A stretch of DNA of 64,000 nucleotides, taken from the NCBI RefSeq assembly GCF_001647675.1, contig NZ_CP015594.1, forward strand, positions 1,798,001 to 1,862,000. Reading direction: 5' to 3'. How positions within the stretch are numbered: position 1 is the first letter of the stretch; each line of letters begins with the position of its first letter. Positions 37,021 to 47,192 of this stretch are shown one piece after another. A program made the position numbers and the translations under genes. The notes under the pieces are model-generated. The model saw only the letters and a program-made list of their open reading frames with translations. It had not been told where the DNA came from and ran no database searches. The stretch comes from Acinetobacter sp. NCu2D-2. GTDB lineage: Bacteria; Pseudomonadota; Gammaproteobacteria; Pseudomonadales; Moraxellaceae.

Positions 37021-37317
37021 ATGACTGACATGACTAATCGCATGCCATCACGCGAACTACAAGAACATCTTTGGGTGTTCCCGATGGACTATCCAATTAA
37101 ATTGATTGGTCTTGCTGGTGAAGAACTTCGTCAAGCTGTGAATGATATTTTTCTTAAACATTTCCCTGACTTTGATGGCAGCAAAATGACTGTGACTCCA
37201 TCACGTACAGGTAAATACCATTCAGTAACTGCGCAGCTTCGCTTCCTTGAACTTGAACAGGTTCATGCCGTATATGCTGATCTCGCTGCTTGCCCATTAA
37301 TTAAAACTGCACTTTAA
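37021..37317 (+). CDS. DUF493 (YbeD-like) protein
   Basis: A 98-residue soluble α/β protein of the YbeD family, with WVFPMDYPIKLIG near the N-terminus and SRTGKYHSVTAQLRF in the middle. E. coli ybeD also lies next to lipB, and the family is suspected to act in lipoate metabolism, without proof. ATG 37021 follows a GAGGTG box; an earlier in-frame ATG at 37006 lies upstream of that box. Confidence 0.88.
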   Translation: MTDMTNRMPSRELQEHLWVFPMDYPIKLIGLAGEELRQAVNDIFLKHFPDFDGSKMTVTPSRTGKYHSVTAQLRFLELEQVHAVYADLAACPLIKTAL

Positions 37318-37333
37318 TTTTCGGCTTGCCATA

Positions 37334-37362
37334 AAAAACACGCTTTCGAGCGTGTTTTTTAT
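37334..37362 (+). terminator. Terminator between DUF493 gene and lipB
   Basis: Stem ACACGCT/AGCGTGT around TTCG, with A- and T-runs on either side. Confidence 0.88.
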
Positions 37363-37418
37363 TTTATATCAGCTCAAGATAAATCCGATCTTTCCTGCCC
37401 GATCGTGAACGTACGTTA

Positions 37419-37424
37419 TATAAT
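37419..37424 (+). promoter_or_regulatory. lipB -10 element
   Basis: TATAAT 34 bases before the GTG start of lipB and downstream of an in-frame ATG (37405), supporting the later start. The -35 is poor. Confidence 0.5.
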
Positions 37425-37458
37425 GCCAAACAGCATTAATTTTGTTAGGACGTACACT

Positions 37459-38118
37459 GTGACTGATGTGGTTCAAAAACCATCTTTGATTATTCGTCAA
37501 TATAACGCGCTTACTCCCTACGAAGACCGTTTCCTGGAAATGAAACAGTTTACGGAAAACCGTGATGAGCAAACCCCTGACGAACTATGGATTTTGCAAC
37601 ATCATGATGTTTTAACACAGGGACAGGCAGGTAAACCTGAACACATTCTAATTCCAACAAGCATTCCAGTTGTGCAAACCGATCGTGGTGGTCAAGTCAC
37701 TTGGCATGGTCCGGGTCAACTCGTGGCTTACTTTATGTTTGACTTAAATCGCTTGGGTTGGAACGTGCGCACACTGGTGTCCTATGCTGAAAACTTAATG
37801 ATTGATTTACTCAAACAATACGGTATTGAAGCCTACGCTAAACCAGATGCACCTGGCGTCTACGTTGATGAACGTAAAATTGGTTCTCTCGGTTTTAAAA
37901 TCCGTAAAGGTCGTAGCTATCATGGTTTGTCGCTCAACATTAATTGTGATTTGACAGGCTTCCATACCATTAATCCATGCGGCTATGCCGGTCTTGAAAT
38001 GGTTCGTATCCACGACCTGATTCAACCTGCGCCAAATTTTGCTGATTTATGTTCACGGATTATTGAAACTTTAAGCAACAGCGGTTACTTTAAGGACGTG
38101 ACTGTAGAGCAAAAATAA
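37459..38118 (+). CDS. lipB: Octanoyl-[ACP]:protein N-octanoyltransferase
   Basis: Moves octanoate from acyl carrier protein to the lipoyl domains, the first step of lipoate synthesis. In 219 residues: DRGGQVTWHGPGQLVAYFM (75-93), the catalytic Lys140 in ERKIGSLGFKIRKG and Cys174 in INPCGYAG. The start is GTG, eight bases after TTAGGA; the frame is open to 37405 but a -10 element lies inside that extension. lipA is not in the window. Confidence 0.96.
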   Translation: MTDVVQKPSLIIRQYNALTPYEDRFLEMKQFTENRDEQTPDELWILQHHDVLTQGQAGKPEHILIPTSIPVVQTDRGGQVTWHGPGQLVAYFMFDLNRLGWNVRTLVSYAENLMIDLLKQYGIEAYAKPDAPGVYVDERKIGSLGFKIRKGRSYHGLSLNINCDLTGFHTINPCGYAGLEMVRIHDLIQPAPNFADLCSRIIETLSNSGYFKDVTVEQK

Positions 38119-38195
38119 AGACTTTGCTTTTTAATAATAAATAAATTAGAGTATTTACTCTAAAATCATAATACTTAATAGATAGGGATTATCAC

Positions 38196-38729
38196 GTGAT
38201 TGCCACTAAATCCGTAAAACCCGCATTGCAACTCACCTATGTCAAACTCATGATGGATGTCATAGGTCGAGGCTTAGCAATGGCCAGTCAAGTTGATGAC
38301 GAAATTCAACGTGAAGTTGCAGCCTTCCCTGTCGGCTTCACGCTTTCTATGAATGTTTTCCCGAATGGTCCTGCTTTTGTCGCACGTGTGACGACTGACA
38401 AGCAACTAGCGCTTGTAAAGCAGCTTGATCAGAAACCCGACCTTACGATTACCTTTAAACATTTGCATCATGCCTTTTTGGTGTTTTCATTTCAGGAAAG
38501 TACCTCTCAAGCCTTTGCAAATGACCGCATGATTGCCAATGGCGATATTTCTTATGCGATTCGTTTAGTACGTTGCTTAAATAAGATGGAAGCACTGATT
38601 TTACCCAAAGTGGTCGCAGAGCTTGCTGTAAAGGAATATCCAAGCAATTTAAGCTTAAAAGAAAAATTATTTGGTGCGAGCAACATTTATTTAAAAGTCG
38701 CACAATCCTATTTAAAACGGAGCGTTTAA
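38196..38729 (+). CDS. SCP2-like (sterol-carrier-type) lipid-binding domain protein
   Basis: A soluble 177-residue protein. The middle, with FTLSMNVFPNGPAFVARVT and KPDLTITFKHLHHAFLVFSFQESTSQAFANDRMIANGDISYAIRL in separate stretches, follows the SCP2 pattern of a β-sheet with a 'xxG' turn after a mobile helix. Such proteins bind acyl chains or other hydrophobic ligands. The start is GTG at 38196 after AGGG. The stop is one base before the alcohol dehydrogenase ATG, so the two are surely cotranscribed and may cooperate. Family call moderate. Confidence 0.65.
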   Translation: MIATKSVKPALQLTYVKLMMDVIGRGLAMASQVDDEIQREVAAFPVGFTLSMNVFPNGPAFVARVTTDKQLALVKQLDQKPDLTITFKHLHHAFLVFSFQESTSQAFANDRMIANGDISYAIRLVRCLNKMEALILPKVVAELAVKEYPSNLSLKEKLFGASNIYLKVAQSYLKRSV

Positions 38730-38730
38730 C

Positions 38731-39915
38731 ATGGCTAAGCCTTATTATGAATTTTTTTGCCCAGTTAAAGTCATTGCTGGTCATGCAGCGCTTGAACATA
38801 TTCCATTCGAACTTTCAACATTAGGTGCAAAACGCCCGCTCATCATTACAGATAAAGGCGTTCGAGCAAATAACTTACTTGCACCTATTGAAGCTGCATT
38901 TGAAAGTACAGATGTAGAAGTCGGTTTTATTTTTGATGATGTTCCACCTGACTCAAGTTTAGAAACGGTGCGTAAAGCGGCTCAAGTATATCGTGACAAT
39001 AACTGCGACGCGATTTTGGCAGTCGGCGGTGGTTCTGTCATCGACACTTCTAAAGCGACTAATATTTTAGTGACTGAAGGTGGAGATGACTTACTCAAAT
39101 ATTCAGGTGCGCATAATCTACCAAAACCACTGAAACCATTTTTTGTGATTCCGACTACTTCTGGGACAGGTTCTGAAGTAACCATGGTTGCTGTGGTATC
39201 AGATACTGAAAAGAACCTAAAAATGCCATTTGCATCGTATTACTTGATGCCACATGCCGCGATTTTAGATCCACGTATGACGCAGACTTTGCCACCTCAC
39301 TTGACTGCAATGACTGCAATGGATGCCATGACACATGCTGTAGAAGCCTATACCTGTATGGCAGCCAATCCGATTTCAGATGCTTATGCAACAGCAGCAG
39401 TAAAAAAAGTTAGTGACAATCTCTTTACCGTGCTAGATAACCCAACCGATGCGCAAGGACGCTTAGAACTTGCTCAAGCGTCTACTATGGCGGGTATTGC
39501 ATTCTCAAATTCAATGGTCGGTTTAGTCCATTCATTAGGTCATGCTTTAGGTGCGGTTGCACATCTGCCGCATGGCTTATGTATGAATCTATTCCTGCCA
39601 TATGTGCTGGAATACAACAAAGAAGTGAATGGCAATAAAATTGCTGACTTACTGCTTCCTTTGGCCGGTCCTGATATTTATGCGCAAACCCCTGCTCATT
39701 TGCGTGCAGAGAAAGCCATTTCGACAATTTTAGCCATGCGTGATCGCATTTATACATTGACCAAATTGCCACGCACATTAAGTGAAACTGGTAAGATCAC
39801 AGAAGCTCAATTGGATGAAGTTGCTGAAAAAGCGCTCAATGATGGTTCCATCATTTACAACCCAAAAGAAGCAACTTTAGATGATTTAAAATCTATCTTA
39901 AAAAAAGCTTGGTAA
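38731..39915 (+). CDS. Iron-containing alcohol dehydrogenase (group III)
   Basis: NAD(P)-linked alcohol or aldehyde oxidoreductase of 394 residues. The dinucleotide motif is GGGSVIDTSKA (99-109); metal ligands are Asp198, His202 (MDAMTH), His267 and His281 (HSLGHALGAVAHLPHG). This is the YiaY/AdhB/FucO type; the exact substrate is unknown. It is coupled to the SCP2-like gene upstream with a one-base gap. Confidence 0.93.
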   Translation: MAKPYYEFFCPVKVIAGHAALEHIPFELSTLGAKRPLIITDKGVRANNLLAPIEAAFESTDVEVGFIFDDVPPDSSLETVRKAAQVYRDNNCDAILAVGGGSVIDTSKATNILVTEGGDDLLKYSGAHNLPKPLKPFFVIPTTSGTGSEVTMVAVVSDTEKNLKMPFASYYLMPHAAILDPRMTQTLPPHLTAMTAMDAMTHAVEAYTCMAANPISDAYATAAVKKVSDNLFTVLDNPTDAQGRLELAQASTMAGIAFSNSMVGLVHSLGHALGAVAHLPHGLCMNLFLPYVLEYNKEVNGNKIADLLLPLAGPDIYAQTPAHLRAEKAISTILAMRDRIYTLTKLPRTLSETGKITEAQLDEVAEKALNDGSIIYNPKEATLDDLKSILKKAW

Positions 39916-39949
39916 TTATTGAAAAATAAGCCAATATAGCGAAAATTTC

Positions 39950-39981
39950 AGCCTGATGTTTTTTTAAACATCGGGCTTTTA
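39950..39981 (+). terminator. Terminator of the SCP2/alcohol dehydrogenase operon
   Basis: Twelve-pair stem AGCCTGATGTTT/AAACATCGGGCT (39950-39961, 39966-39977) with loop TTTT and a following T-run. Confidence 0.95.
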
Positions 39982-40100
39982 TCTTGCATAAAATAAAAAA
40001 CCAAGGTTGGCATATTTTATGCAGGTGCAAAATCAAAAATCTTGCTGGTAAAAGTTGTGTTTTTCGAGTAAATTGGCGCGCTTTTACTTAAAACTCTAGG

Positions 40101-40127
40101 GGGGATCGTTCGTCTCAAACGATCCTT
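40101..40127 (+). promoter_or_regulatory. Leader hairpin upstream of the permease
   Basis: GGATCGTT (40103-40110) and AACGATCC (40118-40125) make a perfect 8-bp stem, extendable by two G-U pairs, with loop CGTCTCA. It lies in the 5' leader about 50 bases before the TTG start. A second short repeat, TGATC/GATCA, follows at about 40140-40152. Confidence 0.45.
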
Positions 40128-40173
40128 ATTTGATATGACTGATCCTTGATCAACGATTAAGAGGATAACGCCG

Positions 40174-41568
40174 TTGACTAATATTACTGGGACTCAATCG
40201 GCAGCTAAACTGCAAAAAACGCTAGGACTCTGGCACATTATCATTATTGGTTTAGCTTACATTCAACCAATGACTTTGTTTGATACTTTTGGTTTGGTAT
40301 CAGAAGAAAGCCATTTTCATGTTCCGACTTCGTACATTATTGCCCTGATTGCAATTTTGTTCACTTCTATTAGTTATGGTCATATGATCCGTCGCTATCC
40401 TTCATCGGGATCGGCGTATACGTATGCACAAAAATCCATCCACCCTAATGTTGGCTTTATGGTGGGATGGTCATCTTGGTTGGATTATTTACTGTCTCCG
40501 ATGGTAAATATTATTCTCGCGGTTATTTACCTAGAAGCGTTATTCCCTTCTGTAAACCATTGGGTTTGGGTCATTGTACTGACCGCCTTTATGACAGGTA
40601 TTAACTTACGCGGCGCGCGCTTTGTTGCAAACTTCAACAGTCTGATTGTACTTGTACAGTTGATCGTGATCGGTGTATTCACGTGGTTGGTATATAGCAA
40701 ACTTCAAGCGGGCTATAATGCAGACGGCCCAATTAGCCCAAAAGCTGCTTCTCAGCTTTGGAGCCTAGAGCCTTTCTGGAACAGCTTAACTGAGCTTGGA
40801 CCTTTAATTACTGGTGCAACTTTACTGTGCTTCTCGTTTACAGGTTTTGACTCACTCAGTTCTCTTGCAGAAGAAACTAAAGACACTGAAAAAACACTAC
40901 CTAAAGCAATTTTCTTAACAGCATTAATTGCCGGTGTAATTTTCATTATCAGTACTTACTTCATGCAGTTGTACTTCCCTTCTGCACCAGGCAACTACTT
41001 CGAAAATATTGCTGAAACACAACCTGAAATTCTACTTTTAGTGGGTGGTTCATTATTCCAAGCCTATGTTCTTGGTTTCGCAATCGTGACGGTAATGGCA
41101 TCTGGTATTTCTGCACACGCTGGCGTATCACGCTTGATGTATGTGATGGGTCGTGATGGCGTGATTAACAAGAAGATCTTTGGTCATATTAGCCCTAAAA
41201 ACTTCACACCGTCATACAACATTATGATTGTTGGTGCTGTTGCTTTAACTGCTGGTTTCATGGACCTTGATATTGTTATTTCAATGATCAGTTTCGGTGC
41301 ATTAACTGCCTTCACTTTCGTAAACTTATCTGTGATTTCACGTTATGCATTACGTGATGGTCGTACTAAGACAGCGAAAGATATCTTTAACTATATCGTG
41401 ATTCCATTATTGGGCTTTATCAGTATTTTCGCGATGTGGGTTGAGATTGAAGACACTGCATTGAAATACGGTTTATGGTGGGCAATGTTCGGTATTATGT
41501 ACCTCGGTTATAAAACCAAAGGTTTCAAACTACCTGCTCCACAACATAACGAATTTGACGATAAATAA
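40174..41568 (+). CDS. APC-family amino acid/polyamine permease, PuuP-like
   Basis: A 464-residue, 12-segment inner-membrane transporter. The sequence follows E. coli putrescine importer PuuP closely: LWHIIIIGLAYIQPMTLFDTF (19-39), AYTYAQKSI, VGFMVGWSSWLDYLLSPM and ASGISAHAGVSRLMYVMGRD. A putrescine or related amine substrate is inferred. No other puu genes are adjacent. The start is TTG, nine bases after GAGGA. A structured leader precedes it. Confidence 0.85.
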   Translation: MTNITGTQSAAKLQKTLGLWHIIIIGLAYIQPMTLFDTFGLVSEESHFHVPTSYIIALIAILFTSISYGHMIRRYPSSGSAYTYAQKSIHPNVGFMVGWSSWLDYLLSPMVNIILAVIYLEALFPSVNHWVWVIVLTAFMTGINLRGARFVANFNSLIVLVQLIVIGVFTWLVYSKLQAGYNADGPISPKAASQLWSLEPFWNSLTELGPLITGATLLCFSFTGFDSLSSLAEETKDTEKTLPKAIFLTALIAGVIFIISTYFMQLYFPSAPGNYFENIAETQPEILLLVGGSLFQAYVLGFAIVTVMASGISAHAGVSRLMYVMGRDGVINKKIFGHISPKNFTPSYNIMIVGAVALTAGFMDLDIVISMISFGALTAFTFVNLSVISRYALRDGRTKTAKDIFNYIVIPLLGFISIFAMWVEIEDTALKYGLWWAMFGIMYLGYKTKGFKLPAPQHNEFDDK

Positions 41569-41581
41569 TCTTCAAATTAAA

Positions 41582-41608
41582 AAAGGCGCTGAATGCGCCT
41601 TTTTTTTA
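41582..41608 (+). terminator. Terminator of the permease gene
   Basis: Stem AAAGGCGC/GCGCCTTT (41582-41589, 41595-41602), loop TGAAT, then T-run. Confidence 0.93.
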
Positions 41609-41619
41609 TATCTATACGT

Positions 41620-42060
41620 TTATTTCAAACGACAATCAAAGCCCATTTTGGTATCAACAATATTATTTTCATATCCCAATGCTTCAATAAATGCACTGCG
41701 ACTTTGTAAGACTTGCTGATTTTCAGCACTTAAACGTGCTTTATTCTTTTGCGCCATCGCCCATGTTTCATTCACAATACCTTGGAAGATACCGCAAACT
41801 TCCTGACGCTTCGGCTGTTTTAACTGTCGCCCACGCCATGTCCATTCAAAATCATCGCGTTTAAGTTCTGCACCCCATGCCTCAATACGACTATTCAATC
41901 GTTGTTGCATTTCCTGCATCCCTTGCTGGATTTCTGCCTTTGTAAATGGCTGCTGCATTTGTGTATTCACTTGATCCGCATCGATCGGTGTATTGGCTGA
42001 TTCTGCATAAGCACCCAAACTTGCCAAAACCAGTGAACCCATCAGCATTATTTTTCTCAT
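41620..42060 (-). CDS. Exported protein of unknown function
   Basis: A 146-residue protein with a clear signal peptide (MRKIMLMGSLVLASLGAYA, cleavage after AYA at about 19). The mature part is charged, mostly helical, rich in Gln (MQQPFTKAEIQQGMQEMQQRL), and has two cysteines (VCGIF and FDCRLK) that could pair in the periplasm. I recognise no family. AGGA lies seven bases before the ATG. It is a single-gene unit between the permease and trmL terminators. Confidence 0.75.
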   Translation of the reverse strand: MRKIMLMGSLVLASLGAYAESANTPIDADQVNTQMQQPFTKAEIQQGMQEMQQRLNSRIEAWGAELKRDDFEWTWRGRQLKQPKRQEVCGIFQGIVNETWAMAQKNKARLSAENQQVLQSRSAFIEALGYENNIVDTKMGFDCRLK

Positions 42061-42142
42061 ATGTCGATCCTATATCTCCTCTATTTTATTTATACCGAAT
42101 AAGTGCTTAGAAGAAAATTAATCCAGCTTAATCGTTACATAA

Positions 42143-42166
42143 ATAAAAAAACCACCCGAAGGTGGC
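42143..42166 (-). terminator. Terminator of trmL
   Basis: Stem CCACC/GGTGG (42152-42156, 42161-42165) with loop CGAA (UUCG in the transcript), followed leftward by a U-run. Confidence 0.88.
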
Positions 42167-42183
42167 TTTTCATTCAATGCAGC

Positions 42184-42663
42184 TTATTTCAATTCTTGGA
42201 AGTCTTGTTGACGCCAAGCTTCATATAAGATCACAGCCGTAGCATTCGATAAATTCAAGCTGCGTGAATTTGCCGCCATCGGGAGTCGAATCCAATGTTC
42301 TTTCGGGAACATCATCCGCACATCTTCAGGTAAACCACGAGTTTCAGGCCCCATCAGCAATGCCACAGGACGGTTTAGATTCGACGTATGCGGTGTTTCA
42401 AAACCTTTGGTAGTCAATGGATAAATTGCATCATTGCTAATGCCTTGCTCTTCTAAATGAGCCACACATTCTGCAAAGTTTTCCCAAACTTTCATATGTG
42501 CCCATTCATGATAATCTAAACCTGCTCGACGCAATTTTTTATCATCCAGTTCAAAACCTAAAGGTTTTACAAGATGTAATTGCGCTCCTGTATTTGCACA
42601 CAGACGAATGATATTCCCTGTATTTGCAGGAATTTCAGGCTCGTATAAGACAACATGGATCAC
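42184..42663 (-). CDS. trmL: tRNA (cytidine(34)/uridine(34)-2'-O)-methyltransferase
   Basis: Methylates the wobble ribose of tRNA-Leu species. A 159-residue SPOUT knot enzyme: VLYEPEIPANTGNIIRLCANTG near the N-terminus (in two motif blocks), LRRAGLDYHEW, LLMGPETRGLP and RSLNLSNATAVILYEAWRQ. The frame is open to a TTG at 42675, but GTG 42663 gives the family's short N-terminus. It lies 29 bases after cysG in the same direction. Confidence 0.94.
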   Translation of the reverse strand: MIHVVLYEPEIPANTGNIIRLCANTGAQLHLVKPLGFELDDKKLRRAGLDYHEWAHMKVWENFAECVAHLEEQGISNDAIYPLTTKGFETPHTSNLNRPVALLMGPETRGLPEDVRMMFPKEHWIRLPMAANSRSLNLSNATAVILYEAWRQQDFQELK

Positions 42664-42692
42664 AGGATTTCTCAACTTTTAACTTAGCAGCG

Positions 42693-44066
42693 TTATCGCC
42701 ACTGTAATTGTTCACGTAATTGTACCACCTCACCAATAATGGTTAAGGTTGGTGCATGAATTTGATGTTCACTGACTTTCGATGCAATATCTGCCAGTGT
42801 ACCCACCACAACTTTTTGTTCAGGTGTTGTTCCTTTAGAGATCAAGGCCACAGGCATGGTTTCGCGTTGACCATGCGCAATCAGCTTTTGACAAATCTTT
42901 TCGAGCCCCACCAAGCCCATATACAGCACAAGGGTCTGATTTTCATAAACCAGTTCATGCCACGGCAACTCTGGTGAACCTTCTTTTAAATGTCCTGTTA
43001 GGAAACGTACACTTTGCGCATAATCACGATGGGTCAATGGAATGCCCGCATAAGCGGCGCAACCTGATGCAGCGGTAATCCCTGGCACTACTTGGAAAGA
43101 TACACCTGCTGCAAATAATTCTTGAATCTCTTCACCGCCACGCCCAAAGATAAATGGATCACCACCTTTTAAGCGGCAGACGCGCTTACCTTCTTGCGCA
43201 TATTTCACCAGTAATGCATTAATCCCTTCTTGTGGTACCGCATGATTAGATCGCGCTTTACCGACATAGATCTTTTCTGCATCACGGCGGCATAAATCCA
43301 TAATCAGTTCAGACACCAAACGATCATAAATCACCACATCTGCTTGTTGCATTAAACGCAGCGCTTTAAGCGTGAGCAATTCAGGATCGCCAGGACCTGC
43401 CCCAACCAAATAAACTTCACCTTGAGGTTTCTGCCACTCAATTAAGGCTTGTTCAATAAGACGGTCAGCTTCAGCCACATTATCATTGAAAACCTGTTCT
43501 TTTAGCGGACTCTCATACAAGTCTTCCCAAAAAATACGGCGCTGATCAGGATTCTCAATCTTCGCTTTGACTTCTTGACGCCATTTACCCGAAAATGCAG
43601 CAAGTTTCCCCATACCTTGCGGAATAGTCGCTTCAAGCTGAGTGCGGATTTGGCGCGCCAATACGGGTGAAGCCCCATTTGTTGCAATCGATACCACCAA
43701 CGGTGAACGATCTACAATTGCAGGCACCATGAATCGACAATGTGGCGGATCATCGACACTATTGACCAAGACATTTTCAGCTTCACAAACTTCAAAGACT
43801 TTGCGATTGGTTTCGGCATCATCTGTTGCTGCAATCACTAAGCGATATTGGCGTACATTGAGTTCAGCATGAAAAGCCGCAGCAATATACTTCCCTTCTG
43901 TTGCTTCAACAATAGCAAGTAGTTCAGGATTTATTTCTGGTGATATAACATCAATCACTGCGCCAGCTTTTTGCAAAAGCACTGCTTTTCGATAGGCAAT
44001 ATGTCCGCCGCCCACAATCAAACATGCTTGCTGTTGCAACTTTAAAGAGATTGGAAAAATATCCAC
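42693..44066 (-). CDS. cysG: Siroheme synthase CysG (trifunctional)
   Basis: Makes siroheme for sulfite and nitrite reductases. The N-terminal domain (about 1-210) has the dinucleotide motif LIVGGGHIAYRKA and acts as dehydrogenase and ferrochelatase; the C-terminal domain (about 215-457) is uroporphyrinogen III methyltransferase with VYLVGAGPGDPELLTLKAL and LKGGDPFIFGRGGEE. GTG 44066 follows GAGG by six bases and gives the usual MDIFP start; a TTG at 44078 is the alternative. Cotranscription with trmL is likely. Confidence 0.95.
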   Translation of the reverse strand: MDIFPISLKLQQQACLIVGGGHIAYRKAVLLQKAGAVIDVISPEINPELLAIVEATEGKYIAAAFHAELNVRQYRLVIAATDDAETNRKVFEVCEAENVLVNSVDDPPHCRFMVPAIVDRSPLVVSIATNGASPVLARQIRTQLEATIPQGMGKLAAFSGKWRQEVKAKIENPDQRRIFWEDLYESPLKEQVFNDNVAEADRLIEQALIEWQKPQGEVYLVGAGPGDPELLTLKALRLMQQADVVIYDRLVSELIMDLCRRDAEKIYVGKARSNHAVPQEGINALLVKYAQEGKRVCRLKGGDPFIFGRGGEEIQELFAAGVSFQVVPGITAASGCAAYAGIPLTHRDYAQSVRFLTGHLKEGSPELPWHELVYENQTLVLYMGLVGLEKICQKLIAHGQRETMPVALISKGTTPEQKVVVGTLADIASKVSEHQIHAPTLTIIGEVVQLREQLQWR

Positions 44067-44104
44067 AAATAACCTCAAATCATCCGCTGACCATATAAAT
44101 TTAA

Positions 44105-44158
44105 GGGCCTATTGCCGACTCAGTCATGGCTAATACATCGACTGAAAGCAATAGACCC
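44105..44158 (-). ncRNA. Structured spacer between serS and cysG
   Basis: GGGCCTATTGC (44105-44115) pairs with GCAATAGACCC (44148-44158) at 10 of 11 positions, and inside it TCAGTC (44120-44125) pairs with GACTGA (44140-44145). The result is a long rod with an internal bulge and no T-run. It may be an mRNA processing or control element; it matches no class I know. Confidence 0.4.
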
Positions 44159-44181
44159 TCGTATGTGCTTAACTTAACTGC

Positions 44182-45498
<1,317 letters not shown>

Positions 45499-45567
45499 TC
45501 ATGCCCAAAAATACAGTGTTGGCACACATAGCTGTGCCTTATTAGAACAATAAATACCGAATTCAAT

Positions 45568-46341
45568 TTATGGCTTTGGCATTTCCTGTTGTGCCAAATT
45601 TGGTAGATATTCGGGTTTAAGCAATGCGGCTAATTGATCATGCGGAATTTTAAGCTCAGGCATCCCTGTTGTGTAATCTGCCATTTCATAAAGTGGGTAC
45701 ACAAGGACCAGACCTTGCGCATTAATGTAAAAGTTATCACTCAATTTAAGCTGCGCTTTTTCAATATCATGTGCTTGTAACCACAACATATTGGCATCAT
45801 ACAATTGATCAAGCAGTTTTGCATCAACACCTTTTTTTAAGATATCTTCCAACGCTAAGCGTTTCTTCTGAGTAAGATCAAAATTTACATATTCATGATG
45901 ATACATGCCAAATTCGCTACCGGTTTTAAACTGATAACTCTTCATCACAAATGTGGCTAAATTGGCTTGTTGCCCTAAGTAACCTACCCGTATATTGCGT
46001 TGATCTAGGCTATTTACATCAACTTCACTTTCTTGTTTTGCTTGATTGACCTTAAAAGCGACGGGCTCTGCGCGCTTGATTCGATCATAAAAATATTGAT
46101 CAATCCAATCCACATTGGTTTTTACACTTTGTAAATCATAACGGGTACAGCCTTCTTTCTCACAGCTTAAGCTTTGCACACCCGTAACCTTTTCGGTGTG
46201 CGCTTGAATGAGCGGCAGCACAGCCTCGTTTTGCACAGACTCAGTACTTGGTTCAGATTCTTGCTGACACCCCATCAGCGTCACGCTACCTAAACCCAAA
46301 GTACTCATCATGAGTATGATTTTTAATGCCTGTGCGTTCAT
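45568..46341 (-). CDS. Lipoprotein, RsiV/DUF3298-like
   Basis: A 257-residue lipoprotein; the signal ends in lipobox LMGC with Cys25. The mature part has a QxE-rich linker, then a compact domain (about 60-250) with FDLTQKKRLALEDILKKG and DNFYINAQGLVLVYPLYEMADYTTG in separate blocks. These match the DUF3298/RsiV C-terminal domain pattern, which in lysozyme-sensing RsiV binds the ligand. No sigma factor is adjacent, so the role here is open. AGGA lies seven bases before the chosen ATG. Confidence 0.7.
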   Translation of the reverse strand: MNAQALKIILMMSTLGLGSVTLMGCQQESEPSTESVQNEAVLPLIQAHTEKVTGVQSLSCEKEGCTRYDLQSVKTNVDWIDQYFYDRIKRAEPVAFKVNQAKQESEVDVNSLDQRNIRVGYLGQQANLATFVMKSYQFKTGSEFGMYHHEYVNFDLTQKKRLALEDILKKGVDAKLLDQLYDANMLWLQAHDIEKAQLKLSDNFYINAQGLVLVYPLYEMADYTTGMPELKIPHDQLAALLKPEYLPNLAQQEMPKP

Positions 46342-46443
46342 CCCTCTATCCTGCTTTGATCTATGATTTACGAGAATATTCACACTATACAAATTCTCTT
46401 TAAGTTTAGATAGAACTAATCCAATTTGAAGACACGATATGAC

Positions 46444-46475
46444 ATAAAAAAGGCAGTGCTGTATTGCACTGCCTT
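46444..46475 (-). terminator. Terminator of lolA
   Basis: Nine-bp stem AGGCAGTGC/GCACTGCCT (46451-46459, 46466-46474), loop of six, followed leftward by a U-run. Confidence 0.92.
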
Positions 46476-46496
46476 CTTATTCAGCTGAACGAAATA

Positions 46497-47192
46497 TTAT
46501 TGATCAATAATATCTGTGCCTTTAGGTGGTGTGAAGTTAAATGTCGATGCAGGGATCGTTGGATTTACTTTCACATTGCTAAAGTTGATATATGTGGTCT
46601 GACCTAATGAGTCTTGTAGAATCATTAAGGTTGGTGCTTTGTTTGCGCCAAAGCTAATGGTTAAGCTTTCAAATACCCCATCCGATTTTTTCGGATACAG
46701 GGTGTAATAAGTTTTTGCCTTATTCGGCTGAGTCACACGATATGACTTCATAATTTGACTGGTATTGCCCGATAACAATAACGCAGGTGTATTTGCTACT
46801 TGCTCATCTAAACTTTGACGTACGGCTTGTTGCAGATCTGGATCATAAATCCAGACTGTTTTACCTGTAGTGGCAATCACTTGTTTAGAAGGACTTGTTA
46901 TTTCCCAATAGAATTTACCAGGACGGGCAACTTTCATAGTCCCTTTGAACGTTTGGTTCATGTGCTGTGCACTTAGGCCCTTTTTCTGAACCTTTTTAGG
47001 ATTAGTAATTTTTGTCGTTTGTTGGAAATTCGCTGTTAAGCTACGAACATGGCTAAGTTGATTAACCAAGTTGGCCGTTGCTTGTTGCTCCGACGCTGCA
47101 GTCGTCGCAGCAAATACAGTTGTACTCATGACTGGCGCTAGCGTTGCTGCACCCAATGCCATAGCACATACAGTTTTACGAAGCATATTCAT
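46497..47192 (-). CDS. lolA: Periplasmic lipoprotein carrier LolA
   Basis: Carries lipoproteins from LolCDE across the periplasm to LolB. The signal peptide (about 1-28, ending VFAAT) is followed by the single-sheet fold: VRSLTANFQQTTKI, GTMKVARPGKFYWEITSPSKQ, VWIYDPDLQQAVRQSLD. A basic insert (KKVQKKGLSAQHM) near 70 is unusual but is seen in relatives. ATG 47192 follows AAGG by seven bases; a longer frame upstream lacks a signal. Confidence 0.92.
   Translation of the reverse strand: MNMLRKTVCAMALGAATLAPVMSTTVFAATTAASEQQATANLVNQLSHVRSLTANFQQTTKITNPKKVQKKGLSAQHMNQTFKGTMKVARPGKFYWEITSPSKQVIATTGKTVWIYDPDLQQAVRQSLDEQVANTPALLLSGNTSQIMKSYRVTQPNKAKTYYTLYPKKSDGVFESLTISFGANKAPTLMILQDSLGQTTYINFSNVKVNPTIPASTFNFTPPKGTDIIDQ

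Noticed and set aside
40085..40173. Guanidine (ykkC) riboswitch before the permease
   Set aside because: The CTAGGG start is suggestive but the conserved GGTCCGAGAG and later blocks are missing.
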